Notes under the pieces: model-generated | Told to the model about the DNA's origin: nothing | Database searches by the model: none | The model's input: the letters and a program-made list of their open reading frames with translations, nothing else | Shown: positions 47,201 through 58,194 of the stretch, piece after piece | Layout of the letters: each line of letters starts with the position of its first letter | How positions within the stretch are numbered: position 1 is the stretch's first letter | Translations under genes and position numbers: made by a program | Origin: Isoetes taiwanensis | Taxonomy: Eukaryota; Streptophyta; Lycopodiopsida; Isoetales; Isoetaceae | Assembly (NCBI GenBank): GCA_021234155.1 | Contig: JAJEKV010000003.1 | Location: forward strand, 28,381,166 to 28,445,165 | DNA: 64,000 nt | Direction of reading: 5' to 3'

Positions 47201-49032
47201 AACTAGTAATGAAAACTCTAAACTTTCTAAAATGGTTCATCCTTAAAAAAATCAAAGACCAAAAATTAATTTACATATTCATTAATCATTGATAATTGAT
47301 AACACAACACGACATTCTAATAGAACACAAGGACGTTTGATGGTTGATCAGTTTGATACTTGAACAGAAAACATCCCAAAAAAAACAGTTTGATACTTGA
47401 ACAAAAAACATCCCAAAAAAACATCCCAAAGTTTCCTGGAATATATGATGGTAATACATAGACTGCTATGCAGTAGAGTAACAAAAGTATTTGCTCACAT
47501 AACAGACTAGAACATAAAACTATTTCATTGCCACATCAATTAGACCTGATACAACTGCAAATAAGAGGCTTTTTAATGGAATTATGAGGCAACCACAAAC
47601 ACATAAGCGAAACCCTAAAGCACAGAGAACTAAAATCAAGCAAGCCCACAGACATGAAGACTGCAAACACTGCAATTTAGATATCATGTGATGTTCTAAC
47701 CTGGGCATAAACTAACCTCGTCATTTTAATGCTTGGCACCTGCTTTGCTTCTATATTTTTGCCATTGCCAATGCCTGCAGTCATGATCTTGAGCAAAATC
47801 TACCTGCAATAATAGTTTTCCTTATATTTATCGTTTGTACTAAACCCTTGTAGTCCCTTTTCCGAGTCCATACTAATGTTGTGGCCACTGCCATGATGAG
47901 TAAAGATTTGCCATCCATAATATCTACAAGCAAGAAACACATTACATGCAGAGACACTTTAGAGAAAGAATGGAATAATACAAAATCTGTCTCCATGTTA
48001 TATGCAACTAATATTGCTTTCTCAACTTCGCTAGCCAGCCAAACAAGTAAAAGCAAATAGTTTCTTCTTCATATCTCTGCACCTGCAGTTCAGTATGCAC
48101 ATGATGCTCTATTTTGTTTAATTTCTAAGAATTGCTTGCGAGAGTGCTCCTCCTTCGAGCAACCAACGTTTTACATAATCCAACAATAGAATAGAATAGA
48201 ATATTTTTTTTTAACGTACACGGAGACCAATAGGTCATGGGACCCATACAATGGGCTAGTACAATCATTACTACTAGGATTAAAAAACCCCTGCCTCGAA
48301 AGGTTTTCAAGGGAAAAACCGTTGCAGTAATGATGATACTAGACAAGCGGAGATAATGACTACTGAGGGCTCAGTAATTGCAGACGTTTATCTAGAACCT
48401 CAAGTATGTATAATGCCAAGTCATGCACAGATGGTGCTCTGAGAAGTTGTGGAAGCAAAAGACAAGACCAGGAGCAGAATGCAAAGCATGCATCATGTTG
48501 TGCCACACTTTATTAAGAAAATCACAAAATAAACAAATTAAAGTTTAATCTATCAAGATTTGAAGCGGCAGAAGAAGAGATCACATACAAGTAAAGAAAG
48601 CAACATCTTAATCTCAAGCTTCAGAACTGATTAACAGAGCTTTTGAATACCTAGCTTTCATGTCATTTGCCTTATGAGAAACTGATTAACAGAGCTTTTG
48701 AATACCTAGCTTTCATGTCATTTGCCTTATGAGAAACTACTTTATGACAAAAATCTCCCAATCCAGCAAGGCCACAAGATTCGAGTGAAGATTGAGCGAT
48801 AGGCCACTGTGCACAGGGAAGAAATAAATGAAAAGAATGTAACATGGCAAGATAGTAAAGCTGTAACATGGCAAGATAGTAAAGCTTTCTTAATACCTGG
48901 CAAATCGCAGGTCGCTGCTTGACATAGAAAAAAAAACAAAGCAAATAACCGTATAAAAATAGCAAACCATATTCAGGAAGGAAGGCTTACCATGATGAAC
49001 CGCTGGACTACCAAGAAACACGAGGGAAATAT
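44218..49032 (-). CDS. Multi-exon gene of unknown function inside the CACTA-like element
   Basis: Minus-strand exons supported by splice sites and phase: 49032-48991 (42 bp), 48917-48897 (21 bp, QRPAICQ), 48806-48706 (101 bp, [20 protein letters not shown] then [13 protein letters not shown]), one starting at 47923 ([20 protein letters not shown], phase fits; its end is unclear), 45307-45253 ([18 protein letters not shown]), 44905-44864 ([14 protein letters not shown]), 44533-44477 ([19 protein letters not shown]) and the last exon 44421-44218 ([16 protein letters not shown], ends VMEKCG-stop). The final three junctions are all phase 0. Exons between 47.9 and 45.3 kb, and the start, are unresolved. 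Basic C terminus, possibly nuclear. It could be the element's own protein or a captured host gene. I recognise no domain. Confidence 0.45.
46056..46502 (+). other. 148-codon open frame, uncertain
   Basis: Open from ATG 46056 ([31 protein letters not shown] hydrophobic stretch). The minus strand also has an open frame here (46574-46377, [20 protein letters not shown]) that begins after a good acceptor (CTACAAG) and could be an exon of the minus-strand gene. I cannot decide between them. Confidence 0.2.
46575..47700. other. Intron or intergenic, nothing recognised
   Basis: AT-rich sequence between candidate exons of the minus-strand gene. Only a small direct repeat (AACATCCCAAAAAAA) near 47370-47425. 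Confidence 0.4.
48187..48360 (-). mobile_element. LINE family 1, short 3' end in an intron
   Basis: AGAAT pentamer tail (48188-48203), conserved CGGAGACCAATAGG segment, and the 3' UTR hairpin (AACCCCTGCCTCGAAAGGTT at about 48285). Only the 3' UTR is present, between candidate exons at 48706 and 47923. Confidence 0.85.
48626..48735. repeat. 55-bp tandem duplication covering an exon end
   Basis: ACTGATTAACAGAGCTTTTG plus 35 bases is repeated exactly with offset 55. The unit contains the last about 27 bp and the 5' splice site of the 48806-48706 exon, so the donor site is present twice. Confidence 0.9.
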
Positions 49033-50309
49033 CTGCAAAACCAAAATCAAGAGCAAGTTCACTTAAAATAACCCAAAGCTGGAGAATCACTTGGACAAGA
49101 CGCAGGATTAAAATAAAGCAAATGAAAAGTCCCCAGGTTTACAAATTGGCAAGCTTCATTTTCTAAACAGCCTTGCAAAATGAAGCAGGAGTTTTGCAAC
49201 TCATCAACAAATGGACAAAGAGCATGCCGGACTCAGGCGACGTACAAAAATAAGAAACTCCTTCCCGCTTTGCCGTATTAGGGTTTTAACCCAAATTACA
49301 TCCACCCTAATCTAAAATATATATCATTTTGTTCCACATTTCACAAAACCAAATAAAAGTATGGCATAGCCTACATGAGATTATTTGTAACTCTAATCTT
49401 TTCTATGGCTAGAGGGGTGACTACAAGTCGTAGACTAATGAGAAACATATAGCGGAGCACTAGGGTTCTTGATGAACAAGATAAAACTTGGAAAGATGGC
49501 AACCTGAGCTATTAATGAAACGTGAGTGAAATGAGAGTTACGAGGGTTCAAAATCCAGTTGTATGTTATTAGGACATGCCCGTCCAAATGCACCCCATTT
49601 TGCAGTTGAAAAAAGAAAAGCACGATGCAAACAAGGGCAAAGATTATGAACATCCTTCCCTATTGCCACTCCAAACCAAACCAACTCAATTCAATTCCTA
49701 TTGCCACCTCAAGCCAAGAATTAAAATATGGGGCCATAAAACAACTTTCATGCAAAATATAGTTAGAGATCAAGTCAAGCATGCCAAGTTCAAGATTTAT
49801 TGCATACTGGACATGCATCTTTAGAGAAGTGAATTCAATTGACTTCTATCATTCGCAAAAACCAAAAGGTCTATAGAGAGATCTCATACTGACATTGCCT
49901 CATTTTCATATCTCCCCCTTAGGTACACTAATATACACAACCAGTATATCCAATATGTTACAAGAAAAGGCAGCACCAAATGATGTAATACGGAGGAGGT
50001 CAATATTTATTTTGCCATACTTCATGTGTATTGTGACAAGTTGTAGCACTACTCTTTCTATCAAATCATATGGCTTTGAAATGACCCATAAAATGTGATG
50101 TCATTATAGTTGTAAGTCTACACAATAGTAAATGGTTTAACTATAGAAGCAAATCGTTGTTGGACGTATCTTGTTTATTGGACAAATCACAACATGTCAA
50201 TGGAAACATTGTTCAAATCATGTTAGTAGCACCAAATGGATGATTTTCTTGTCATCAAAATCAGTTTAAGTTGTACATTCCATAGAAAAAACACATATTT
50301 GTCCGGCAT
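49033..50309. other. No supported gene
   Basis: AT-rich; possibly upstream exons or promoter of the minus-strand gene, but none can be defined. Confidence 0.4.
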
Positions 50310-50665
50310 TCAGTCATATTTGCGCCAGCTATAATGACTTGATCCTGCGTAACCAGCAGATGCATGCACTGTTGGATACAACATCAGTGGGCTCATTAGG
50401 ATCTTATCTTTAGGACATCGTGGATGCCTGCACTCAGTTATGTCTTCGAACGATGCACTGAGACACATCACAGTGTACCATTGTCATATATCATTGTACA
50501 ACCTCTCAGCATACCTATTACTGCCAAGGTTTTTCCCTCGAAAACCCTCTCAGGCAAGGGTTTTTTAGTCCTAGCAGTAATATGCTTGTTGTTTTTCTTG
50601 TTTGGGTCCCATAGATCAATTGGTCTCCGCGGAGATAAAAATCAATTCAATTCAAACGAGGCAAA
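50310..50665 (+). mobile_element. LINE family 1, 3' end, plus orientation
   Basis: Decayed C terminus matching the 6.0-kb copy (HALLDTTSVGSLGSYL against ELLNTASVGLLGSYLQ), then the 3' UTR hairpin (CGAAAACCCTCTCAGGCAAG) and an AATTC-type tail at 50642-50656. It lies head to head with the next LINE. Confidence 0.85.
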
Positions 50666-50902
50666 TAGACTACAAGATCCAAGTTAAATTGAGGAAAATA
50701 GTAATATATTCTTGTGTTGTTTATACCATATGTATGCCTATACTCTACTAGAGATTTTTTGTAGATAACACTTCGCTAATGATGGTTTTCACAAAATGTT
50801 CATTAGGAGACCAATAAAAATAGTCAATCTTTTGAATCTTCAACATGGAGCAAGGGCAACTTTTTCTGATATAGATATACGCAACTTGCGAAAACCACTG
50901 AA

Positions 50903-53308
50903 AGAATAGAATAGAATAGAATAGAATTGTTTTTATCGTCCATGGAGACCAATCGGCCTATGGGACCCAATACAAAAAGCGCAGTGATCCACATTCTTGC
51001 CGGATTAAAAACCCTACCGAAGGGTTTTCGAGGGAAAAACCGTGGCGACAATAAAGCTAGCGACATCAATTAAATGGTTGATTGGGGGCATACCGAGCCC
51101 TCAAGTCCAGTACTTCCGAATGTATGATCCGAGTGAGCTAGCCCAGGGTGGGTGCGATATCATGTGTAGCGGCTCATCGGGTCTAATCAACCGAGCATAA
51201 GCGTGTCCGAATCGATCATATCTTTGGGCAGCTCACGGAAAGTGTGACACTCATCCTCAATGACTCCCGTCGGCAAAGACCGACAAACCCTATCCCGACG
51301 TGGCTCCCCAATCCATCGACTGTCTCAATCAGGAGATGGTGGGCACTGTCGCGAATGGAGGCGATATACTGCGCTTTTTCATGGGCGGATGTGAGCGTAG
51401 GTAGCTATTGTGGACCTCGTTCTAATGTGGGATTTATGTCTTTGCTTGTAATGTCTTTGTTTTGACTTGCTCCATAGCCCGGAATCCCAAAGCTTCTTTG
51501 GAGAAACAAGCATCAAGGTAACATCTCGGTAGTCACGATGACGCCTCTGTTTCTACACGGATGCACATGTGCTCCTGGACATTCCATCTAGTTAGCCATC
51601 GCACTCTTTTATCCTTACAATAATTCTTGAGTCGTTGTGGTCCCATTGCCCTTTGCATAGTAGGCGATCATCATCCATATTTACCACCTTCTCGGAAATA
51701 GACGATGTGTCTATCAAGGGGGCCGCTGTTGAAGTGGCAGGAAACTGTCTCTCGCAACAAAATTTGATATGGGACCGTGGATTTCACTCGGAGTGCGTGC
51801 TAAGAAGGCCTTACGCTTTTGTTCTAAGTCGCTCCAAGTAGCAAGGGACACCACCGGGCCCCGGACTTCAACTCAGGTACAAAGAAGCGGGCTCTACCAA
51901 TACCACGAGCAGATGTGCACGATGCCCCCAATCATATAGTTACGCTTCGTGGTTATTGTTACGCATTGCATAGAGTGCTTTCCGGCCCCTTTGCTACACG
52001 CAATCTTATGGAAGTGTCCCAGCATAGTGTAGAAGGAAACTCCACTCCCAGATACTTGTAGGTGGGTGTCACCTCCACTTGTTGCCCTCGATAAGTGAAT
52101 GAAGGGGGCCTTGGATGGCGCGAGGATGAGATTAGGACCACCTTGGTCTTGGCCAGATTGACGTTCATGTCCGTGGCCTGGCAGAATGTATCCAGAGCAT
52201 CTAAGTGAGACTGCATATCCTCTAGAGTGTGAGCTAAGAGGTCAACATCGTCTGCATAGATGAGTTGTCTGATGACCTGATGCAAAAGTTGGGTCCCGCC
52301 AACCCCATTGTCCATGAGCCAGTGTTCCAACTGGTCAATGTACAGACCAAACAATGTTGGGGAAAGAGGACATCCCTGGCGGACCCCAATACTGCTAGTG
52401 AATGGTTGTCCCGTCATCCGCATCTGGCCTGTACAACTCTCGTACAACCTGTATACTGCATTTTGCATATCCACAGGAACCTCTAGTTGCCGCAATCTTT
52501 CCCATAACTTTTCCCGAGGCACGGTGTCAAAAGCCTTCGCAAAGTCAACAAAGCAATAATACAGGTCCCGCCGACGGTTTCTGCTATCCTCAACCAAAGT
52601 CCTCAATGTGAAGATATGATCAATGGTTGAATGCCGAGGTCTGAACCCTGCTTGTGTGAGAGCTCGCACACCTGTTGCTTCTGCCCACCTGGTCAACTAT
52701 TGCTCAATAATGCCAGCTAGTAGTTTGGCAAACACCGAACTGACCATGATTGTTCGGTAATTGGTTGGACTATGTGGATCTCCTGCCTTGTAAATGGGGA
52801 CAACTCTGCTTGTGGTCCACTGCTGGGGGAATCCTTCCTGTAGCGCTCTGTTGAACATAGTGGTTAGGACTGGTACCATAGGCTCCCCTGCCCACTTGAG
52901 CAACTCTGCCTGCATACCATCCAGGTCCGTTGATTTCCCATTGGCCAAACGCTGCAGACCCTGGGTAACATCTTCCTCTGTGATTTCTAATGTCGGACCA
53001 TTCTGTGGGAGTATGAGTGCTCGTGTCCCTTGAGGATCATAGAGTTGCTGCAGGTATTGTTCCCACTGCTCATTAGTGATGTTCCCCGTAGGCTGGGCTG
53101 GCTTTCGAAGAACCTTGCGCCAAAAGCTTCTAGGATGGCTTTTCAACATGGAAAACATTTCCCTTTGATGACGTGCAATGTACTGAGATTTCTTTGCCTT
53201 CAAGAACGCACGATACTGTGTGGTGGCATGTGGGCGCATTGCAGGATCTGTGATCTGGCGGAGCCGGCATTTGTATTCCTTACACTCAGCATCAAACCAT
53301 CGAAGAGG
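50903..53308 (-). mobile_element. LINE family 1, 5'-truncated copy with well-preserved RT
   Basis: AGAAT tail at 50904-50927 and 3' UTR hairpin near 51010. The 3' coding part (51.05-51.95 kb) is decayed. The RT reading frame from 53239 to 51959 is uninterrupted except for one TAG. Truncated at 53308 within the linker (RWFDAECKEYK). The least-decayed RT in the window. Confidence 0.93.
51959..53239 (-). pseudogene. LINE family 1 reverse transcriptase, one in-frame TAG
   Basis: 427 codons in one frame. RSFWRKVLRKPAQPTGN, LANGKSTDLDGMQAELLKWA, WTTSRVVPIYKAGDPHSPTN, NYRTIMVSSVFAKLLAGI, then TAG at 52697-52699, then GFRPRHSTIDHIFTLRTLVE, YYCFVDFAKAFDTVPREKLW, GVRQGCPLSPTLFGLYIDQL, QLIYADDVDLLAHTLEDMQS (catalytic YADD), and TPTYKYLGVEF. 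Blocks 0-7 of a non-LTR RT can be followed. The TAG sits at the same codon in the 6-9 kb copy; the family 2 copy has lysine there. Confidence 0.9.
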
Positions 53309-53925
53309 TAAATTATGAGCGAAAATACTTGTGCAATTCTTCTAGATGCTATACATTCCCTCAAAGACATCCTCTAGATGGATATATGCTTTTAAAGCCT
53401 GTTGGAAGTAGGATCGCAAAGGTTGGCTAATGAAATAGAATGTTTGTGTACATGTGTATCTAGTGATGAATAGCAATGCACATATCACTAGTTGGAAGCA
53501 ATATTTAGATGTTTGCTTTTTAGGTAAGTCTTCGGATGTCAATGCCGTAGAAATGGTTAAGATGGAACATTACAAAGAGAAAACTAATCCTATATTGTAT
53601 GTGTGCACCATTTTAGAATTGAAATGGAAATAAATCGATGGGCTACTGAACCATGTGAAAACAATAAGTGCATATTGCCAAATGATAAGCTTGAAGGTGA
53701 ACACTATATTCGTCAAATTTGTCCGACAATTATAACTATCGGAGCAAAGTATACTAGTTTATTTACATCTAACCAATCATTGCACGTATTTGTATCGACA
53801 TATGAGGTGATGGTAATAGCATATTATATCATGGAGTTTCTTGATCAAAGTGCCAGTTGGTTCGATGTGCAACATATTGACATGTAGTATTCTTGAGTAA
53901 GTTTGTTACTATGAAACTTTTGCCC
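53309..53925 (+). other. Coding-like fragment 53603-53887, unrecognised
   Basis: A 94-codon plus-strand frame (WATEPCENNKCILPNDKLEG; VMVIAYYIMEFLDQSASWFD) in otherwise plain AT-rich DNA. No splice partners found. Confidence 0.2.
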
Positions 53926-54050
53926 TTGAGAACCCTTTATGGGAAGGGTGGGGATAATCCTACACATTAATGAGCTTATTGGCTCTCCCTTGTATTGATT
54001 TGGTTTCCATAGATAGTAAAAATCAATTCTAGGCAATTCATTCTATTTAT
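53926..54050 (+). mobile_element. LINE family 1, eroded 3' end
   Basis: TTGCCCTTGAGAACCCTTTA, GGTTTCCATAGATAGTAAAA and an AATTC/ATTCT-like tail resemble the 50.5-kb 3' end. Confidence 0.5.
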
Positions 54051-54339
54051 TTTTTGTTCGTTGAAAGTTATCTAGCACATTGAGAGGATTGAAAGTAAAA
54101 AACGAACCTTGTGCTTTCTTCCCCAATTCAATAAACTTAAAATGCCTGACTCATGATGAATACATTGCAAGTTAGCCATTTGCCGATATTTGTGTTCCGT
54201 AATTGCACTACATTCCGTTTATAGATGGGATAGGATAAAACGGATCGCCCCTTATATGTTCACCCTCAATCTAAAAGTCATATAACAATAATTAAAGTGG
54301 TAGTATAACTGTGGAGTTGTTTTTTATATTACAACTTAT

Positions 54340-55315
54340 CCATCTCTGAATATGTAGCACAATAATAGAGGGTTCTAGTGGGATTTGATATGGATATGAA
54401 AATAAAAATTTCTGAAACCATAGACCATATCCGTAAAACAAGTGAATGGGTTGTTATAAAAAAAAACATAGATTTAGGATTAAAAAAAAAGGGCCAAAGT
54501 ATTTTTGTTAGGATATTGGGTTATTTTGGTAAAGGTCCGAGCCCTCGTATTTCATATTGTAAAAGCTTAGGTGAAGCTGTATACACGTTCGAGTCCCCAT
54601 ATTCTATTTCCCAAAAATCTTAGGTGAACTTGTATTTTATATCTTAAAATCATAGGCACCCCCAATCATAAATGACCATAATCAAAATGAGAGGCACCCA
54701 GAGACCCCAATATACGGCCTGGGCCATAAGATAAATGGATCCAATGAATGAGGTAGTCCAAGATGCACCTCGTTTAGAATATGTAGCACAATAACTGAGG
54801 GTTCCAGGGGGATTTGAGACCATTCTTGAGACCATAGACCATACCCCTAAAATAATTGAATGGGTTATTATAAAAGAAAGGGGAGGGGGAGCCTCAATAG
54901 AAAAAGTAAGCACGTTAGCTTGCTGGTTGGATTGATGCACAATAAACAGAGGATTCGAGGGTGATTTGATATGGATGCATATGTCACCATTCTTGAGACC
55001 ATAGACCATACCTCTAAAATAAATTGAATAGGAAACTTAAGCACGTTAGCTCGACGGTTGTATTGGTTAAAGCATTTTAATTAATATATATTGATTTATT
55101 TTGGTAGAGGTTTGAGTCTTCGTATTTCATAATTCAAAACCTTAGTCAAGCCTGTATTATATATTTCAACATCATAGACGCCCCCATTTATAAATGACTA
55201 TAATCGAAACAAGAGGCACCCAGAGACCCTAACATACGATTTGGATCGTAGGATAGACAGATCCAACGACCAAGGTAGTCCACAGTACACCTCGTATAGA
55301 ATATATGAATATACC
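54340..55315 (+). repeat. Cluster of R1 ends and a duplicated 220-bp unit
   Basis: R1-like starts (GAATATGTAGCACAATAA) at 54349 and 54777, and a partial one at 54940. The block 54535-54780 (GAGCCCTCGTATTTCATA, GAGGCACCCAGAGACCCCAA, GGTAGTCCAAGATGCACCTC) recurs diverged at 55093-55310. GTTCGAGTCCC (54589) resembles a Pol III B box and TAGCTCGACGG (55049) an A box, so a tRNA-derived SINE is possible but unproven. Confidence 0.6.
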
Positions 55316-55559
55316 AAAAAGTATTTCTTCATGGTCCTTGATCAAATGTTGTAACAATATGCAAATGTTCTTTAAATACCATCTAAAGTTTTTGATGGAC
55401 ATATGTTAGCTAATGAAAGACAAATAGCATTTCTCTTGAAAAGTTTTAAAGCTTTGAAAGATAAACTTTTTACGAGTGGCATTTCATGACCTTAAGAGTC
55501 CAAACGGGAATAAATCATTTCACTCCAACGTTGGTCATAATAAAACACGTCAAGTTTAG

Positions 55560-55800
55560 GATAGTTTTCAAAGACCATCACTAGTTTTCATGAACCATTA
55601 TTTTGTGCACTAAACTATTTCATAAACCACATAAGCTTTCATAAACCGTATAACATTCATAACCATTATTGATAATCGTATCATAAACCACTATCACTTT
55701 TGACAAACCACTATGGAGGGTGGTTATTTTCTATCAAATAAATTCATGCATGAAAAACCACGTATATCATGGTTTTTAATGATCTAGTATTGGTTAAATA
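55560..55800. repeat. Subterminal motif array, right end
   Basis: CATGAACCA, CATAAACCA (twice), CATAAACCG, CATAACCA, ACAAACCACTATGG, GTGGTTA and GAAAAACCA within 200 bp, mirroring the AACCAT-rich left end of the element. Confidence 0.6.
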
Positions 55801-55830
55801 TAGTAGTTTATTTTTGGGGGCCTTGTGTCA

Positions 55831-57327
55831 TGTGTATACAGCATCTGTGATGTTAGCTCCTGAGGGTAAGATACAGGCTTTGGATAAGATTGTTCGAAAT
55901 TTTGTGTGGGGCGGGGATGATGAAGGGGCGGTTGTTAAAGTGACTTGGTGGAAGTGTCTCCGCCCCCGGGAGGATGGGGGCTTGGCCATTCTGGATTTGG
56001 CACTGCATAGTAAGGTGTTGGTCTCCAAGTTTGTTTGGAGCATTACAGGGATGGAGCATCTTCTCACAGTGCGGCTTTGTTATTGCGATCTCTTCGCCAT
56101 TGTGTGGCGTTTGGGAAGCCGTCTGTGCATGTGGAGTTGCCACAGGCTTTGTTGTATGGTCTCCGGCCTTTCCCACATGCATCCCCTTTTCTCCACCCGG
56201 GGGTGTTGCGGGCTTGGGATCATGTGCGTGTGCTCTTTCGGCTAGATTATGCCTCTCCGTTTATCACCACTCTTCTCCTTTCTTGTGGGTTCCTCTACCC
56301 CCCAAGCACTTGCCCTTGGTCGCCACCGTGCATGCTTTCGGACCAGGCGGATTGGAGGCGAAAGCTGGCTTTGTGCTCACCTTGGAGGATTGGTATTGGG
56401 ATGGTCGGCTAGCCCTTGGGAGTTCTTTTCGAGCTTCGCTTTTGCACGAGGCGTGTAGGGGCTATCACGGGAACAAGTGGCGAGGAGTATTCCGCTGCAC
56501 ATACCTATAGTCCCTCGGGATGATGTGGTGGTGCAGGTTTGGAAGATTCATCCGGGTGTTGTGTCTTCTTGTTTTGTGCGGTCTTGTTACCGGGTGCTGG
56601 CTATTCATGACACACTGCCCCCTTCAGGCAAGTGGTCTCTGCGGCTTCGGGTTCTCGATGGGCTTCGGTTTGGGCGTGGACATGGAGCTCACTTCCCCCC
56701 AGAAGGTTAGGGTGCTACGTGGCGGTGGTGCCATTTGTATCAGGGTGAATGCCCTTGTGAGTTAGCTTAGGCCGGGTGTGAGCCCTCTCTGCCCTTATTG
56801 TGGCCTTCATCGTGAGACTGTGGAGCATTGTCTGGTTTTATGCCCTCACTTGCAGGCTGCCTGGGATTGGGTTAGGGCTCGGTTTCAGGTGAGATTGACC
56901 AGCCAGCAGTTGCTGCTTCATGTGTATCCTGGTGCTTGGCCGCTCTTGCGGAAGCAAGCCTTGCATCTGTGCGTGGCTTGGTTGGTGTGGCTGATTTGGA
57001 AGCGGCGGCGGTTGTGGATCTTTCAGGGGATTCAACATCCTGCAGCCTCTCTGATTCCTCGACTCAGGTACAAGCTATTTCAAAGCTTTCTGGTGTTCCC
57101 AGGATTGGTAGAGCGGAAGTTTGCCATTTGGCAGGACTTCTTGGGTGTTATAGATGGTGATGGTCGGTTTGTACAGCAGTAGAGTTGCAGTTTTTCTGTA
57201 AGTTTGTTATGGAGTGTCGAGGTATCGCTGTCTCTTTGAGGCAGTTCTCCTTCCTCCTCACTTGCTTTGTAACATTACCATTCTTTTAATATATAGACGA
57301 CACAGTTCTTCAAAAAAAAAAAAAAAA
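55831..57327 (+). mobile_element. L1-type LINE, 3' half
   Basis: Continues the L1 of 42413-43097. The frame resumes VYTASVMLAPEGKIQALDK, IVRNFVWGGDDEGAVVKVTW, then frameshifts, then the zinc-binding C terminus CPYCGLHRETVEHCLVLCPH (zf-RVT type), AWLVWLIWKRRRLW, a stop at 57182, a short 3' UTR and 16 A at 57312-57327. Joined to its 5' half the protein reads KSVLCSTHVYTASVML in frame. Confidence 0.92.
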
Positions 57328-57328
57328 G

Positions 57329-57342
57329 GAATATTTAGCAAC
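57329..57342 (+). repeat. L1 target-site duplication, right
   Basis: GAATATTTAGCAAC directly after the polyA, matching 41910-41923. Confidence 0.9.
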
Positions 57343-58190
57343 AATGATTATCACCATTCATCAAGAAAAATATCTAAAACTAATAAACACCCGGTGTTAT
57401 TGTGCATAAATACAACTCTATTATAGGCATCCATAAAGTCGTAGCAGAATGGGAGATGTTATTTTTGTGTTAGTGTTGAGTAAAAATGGTTATTTCGTCA
57501 AAAAATTAATCAAACTACTAAATAGAAAATAAGCATTGGAATTCTCTAGCACCAACATATATTATCGCGCAAATGATTATAATTTGAAGCATGTGCATGA
57601 AGATTTATGATTTCTTAATTTGTGTATCTAGATATGGCTCAAAATATCTAATTGAAGGAGTATCATATAACTTAATATTAGATATTGTGATTGTAGATGT
57701 GTCATGAACATGCATGTGATATAAATGCAAGGAAAATAAAGACATTGTGTTCATCTTTCCTTACAACATGCATGCACCTTAAGAGTGTTTTTTATGTTGA
57801 AGGACATCATTTTATTCATCATCACATCATGAATAAATATTACATCATTTTATTCTACATATCACATGGAAGCCAATCCACTATATGGGCATGATATGTT
57901 AGGAGCTGCTTAACATGTGATTATCGAGTACATATGGCAGGTTTAAGGTCTCTGCCTTAAGAATTGAATTCACATTTTTATCCTTCCCTTACAATACACA
58001 GTCACCTTAAGAATTGAATTCATGTTTTCATCCGTAACGGAACTATGAATATTTTCTAGTGCTTTTGCATGTGTGGTAGGCATCCATTACATATTGCAAT
58101 ATATCTTAATTAAGGTGTTTTTTTTTTTTTCTTTGAAGGATGTCAAACTATATTGAAAGTTCAAGCCACAAGACAGATACAGGGCTAAGC
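57343..58190. other. Intergenic, nothing recognised
   Basis: AT-rich. By the L1 target duplication, this was originally contiguous with the DNA left of 41910 (upstream of the Hint gene). Confidence 0.5.
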
Positions 58191-58194
58191 ATGA

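Larger units (their letters stand above)
43098..55827. mobile_element. CACTA-like DNA transposon, 12.73 kb, inserted in L1
   Basis: Terminal inverted repeats CACAAGGCCCCCAAAAA at 43098-43114 and, inverted, at 55811-55827. They are flanked by TCA on both sides inside the same L1 codon region. A CAC start and a 3-bp duplication match the CACTA (En/Spm) superfamily; the rest of the terminal repeat is not the common CACTACAAGAA form, so the assignment is tentative. Both ends are rich in AACCAT/AACCAC-type motifs (43120-43420 and 55560-55800), like CACTA subterminal arrays. Contents: a multi-exon minus-strand gene (44.2-49.0 kb), LINE insertions at 48.2, 50.3, 50.9-53.3 and 53.9 kb, and a repeat cluster at 54.3-55.3 kb. 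No recognised transposase domain was found, so it may be non-autonomous. Confidence 0.8.

Noticed and set aside
43098-55827. Classification as PIF/Harbinger on the basis of the 3-bp duplication
   Set aside because: The duplication is TCA, not TWA, and the terminus starts CAC; CACTA-like fits better, although the terminal sequence is atypical.
55974-56510. 178-codon ORF in the L1 3' half
   Set aside because: Out of frame with the L1 protein upstream and downstream; explained by a frameshifted L1.
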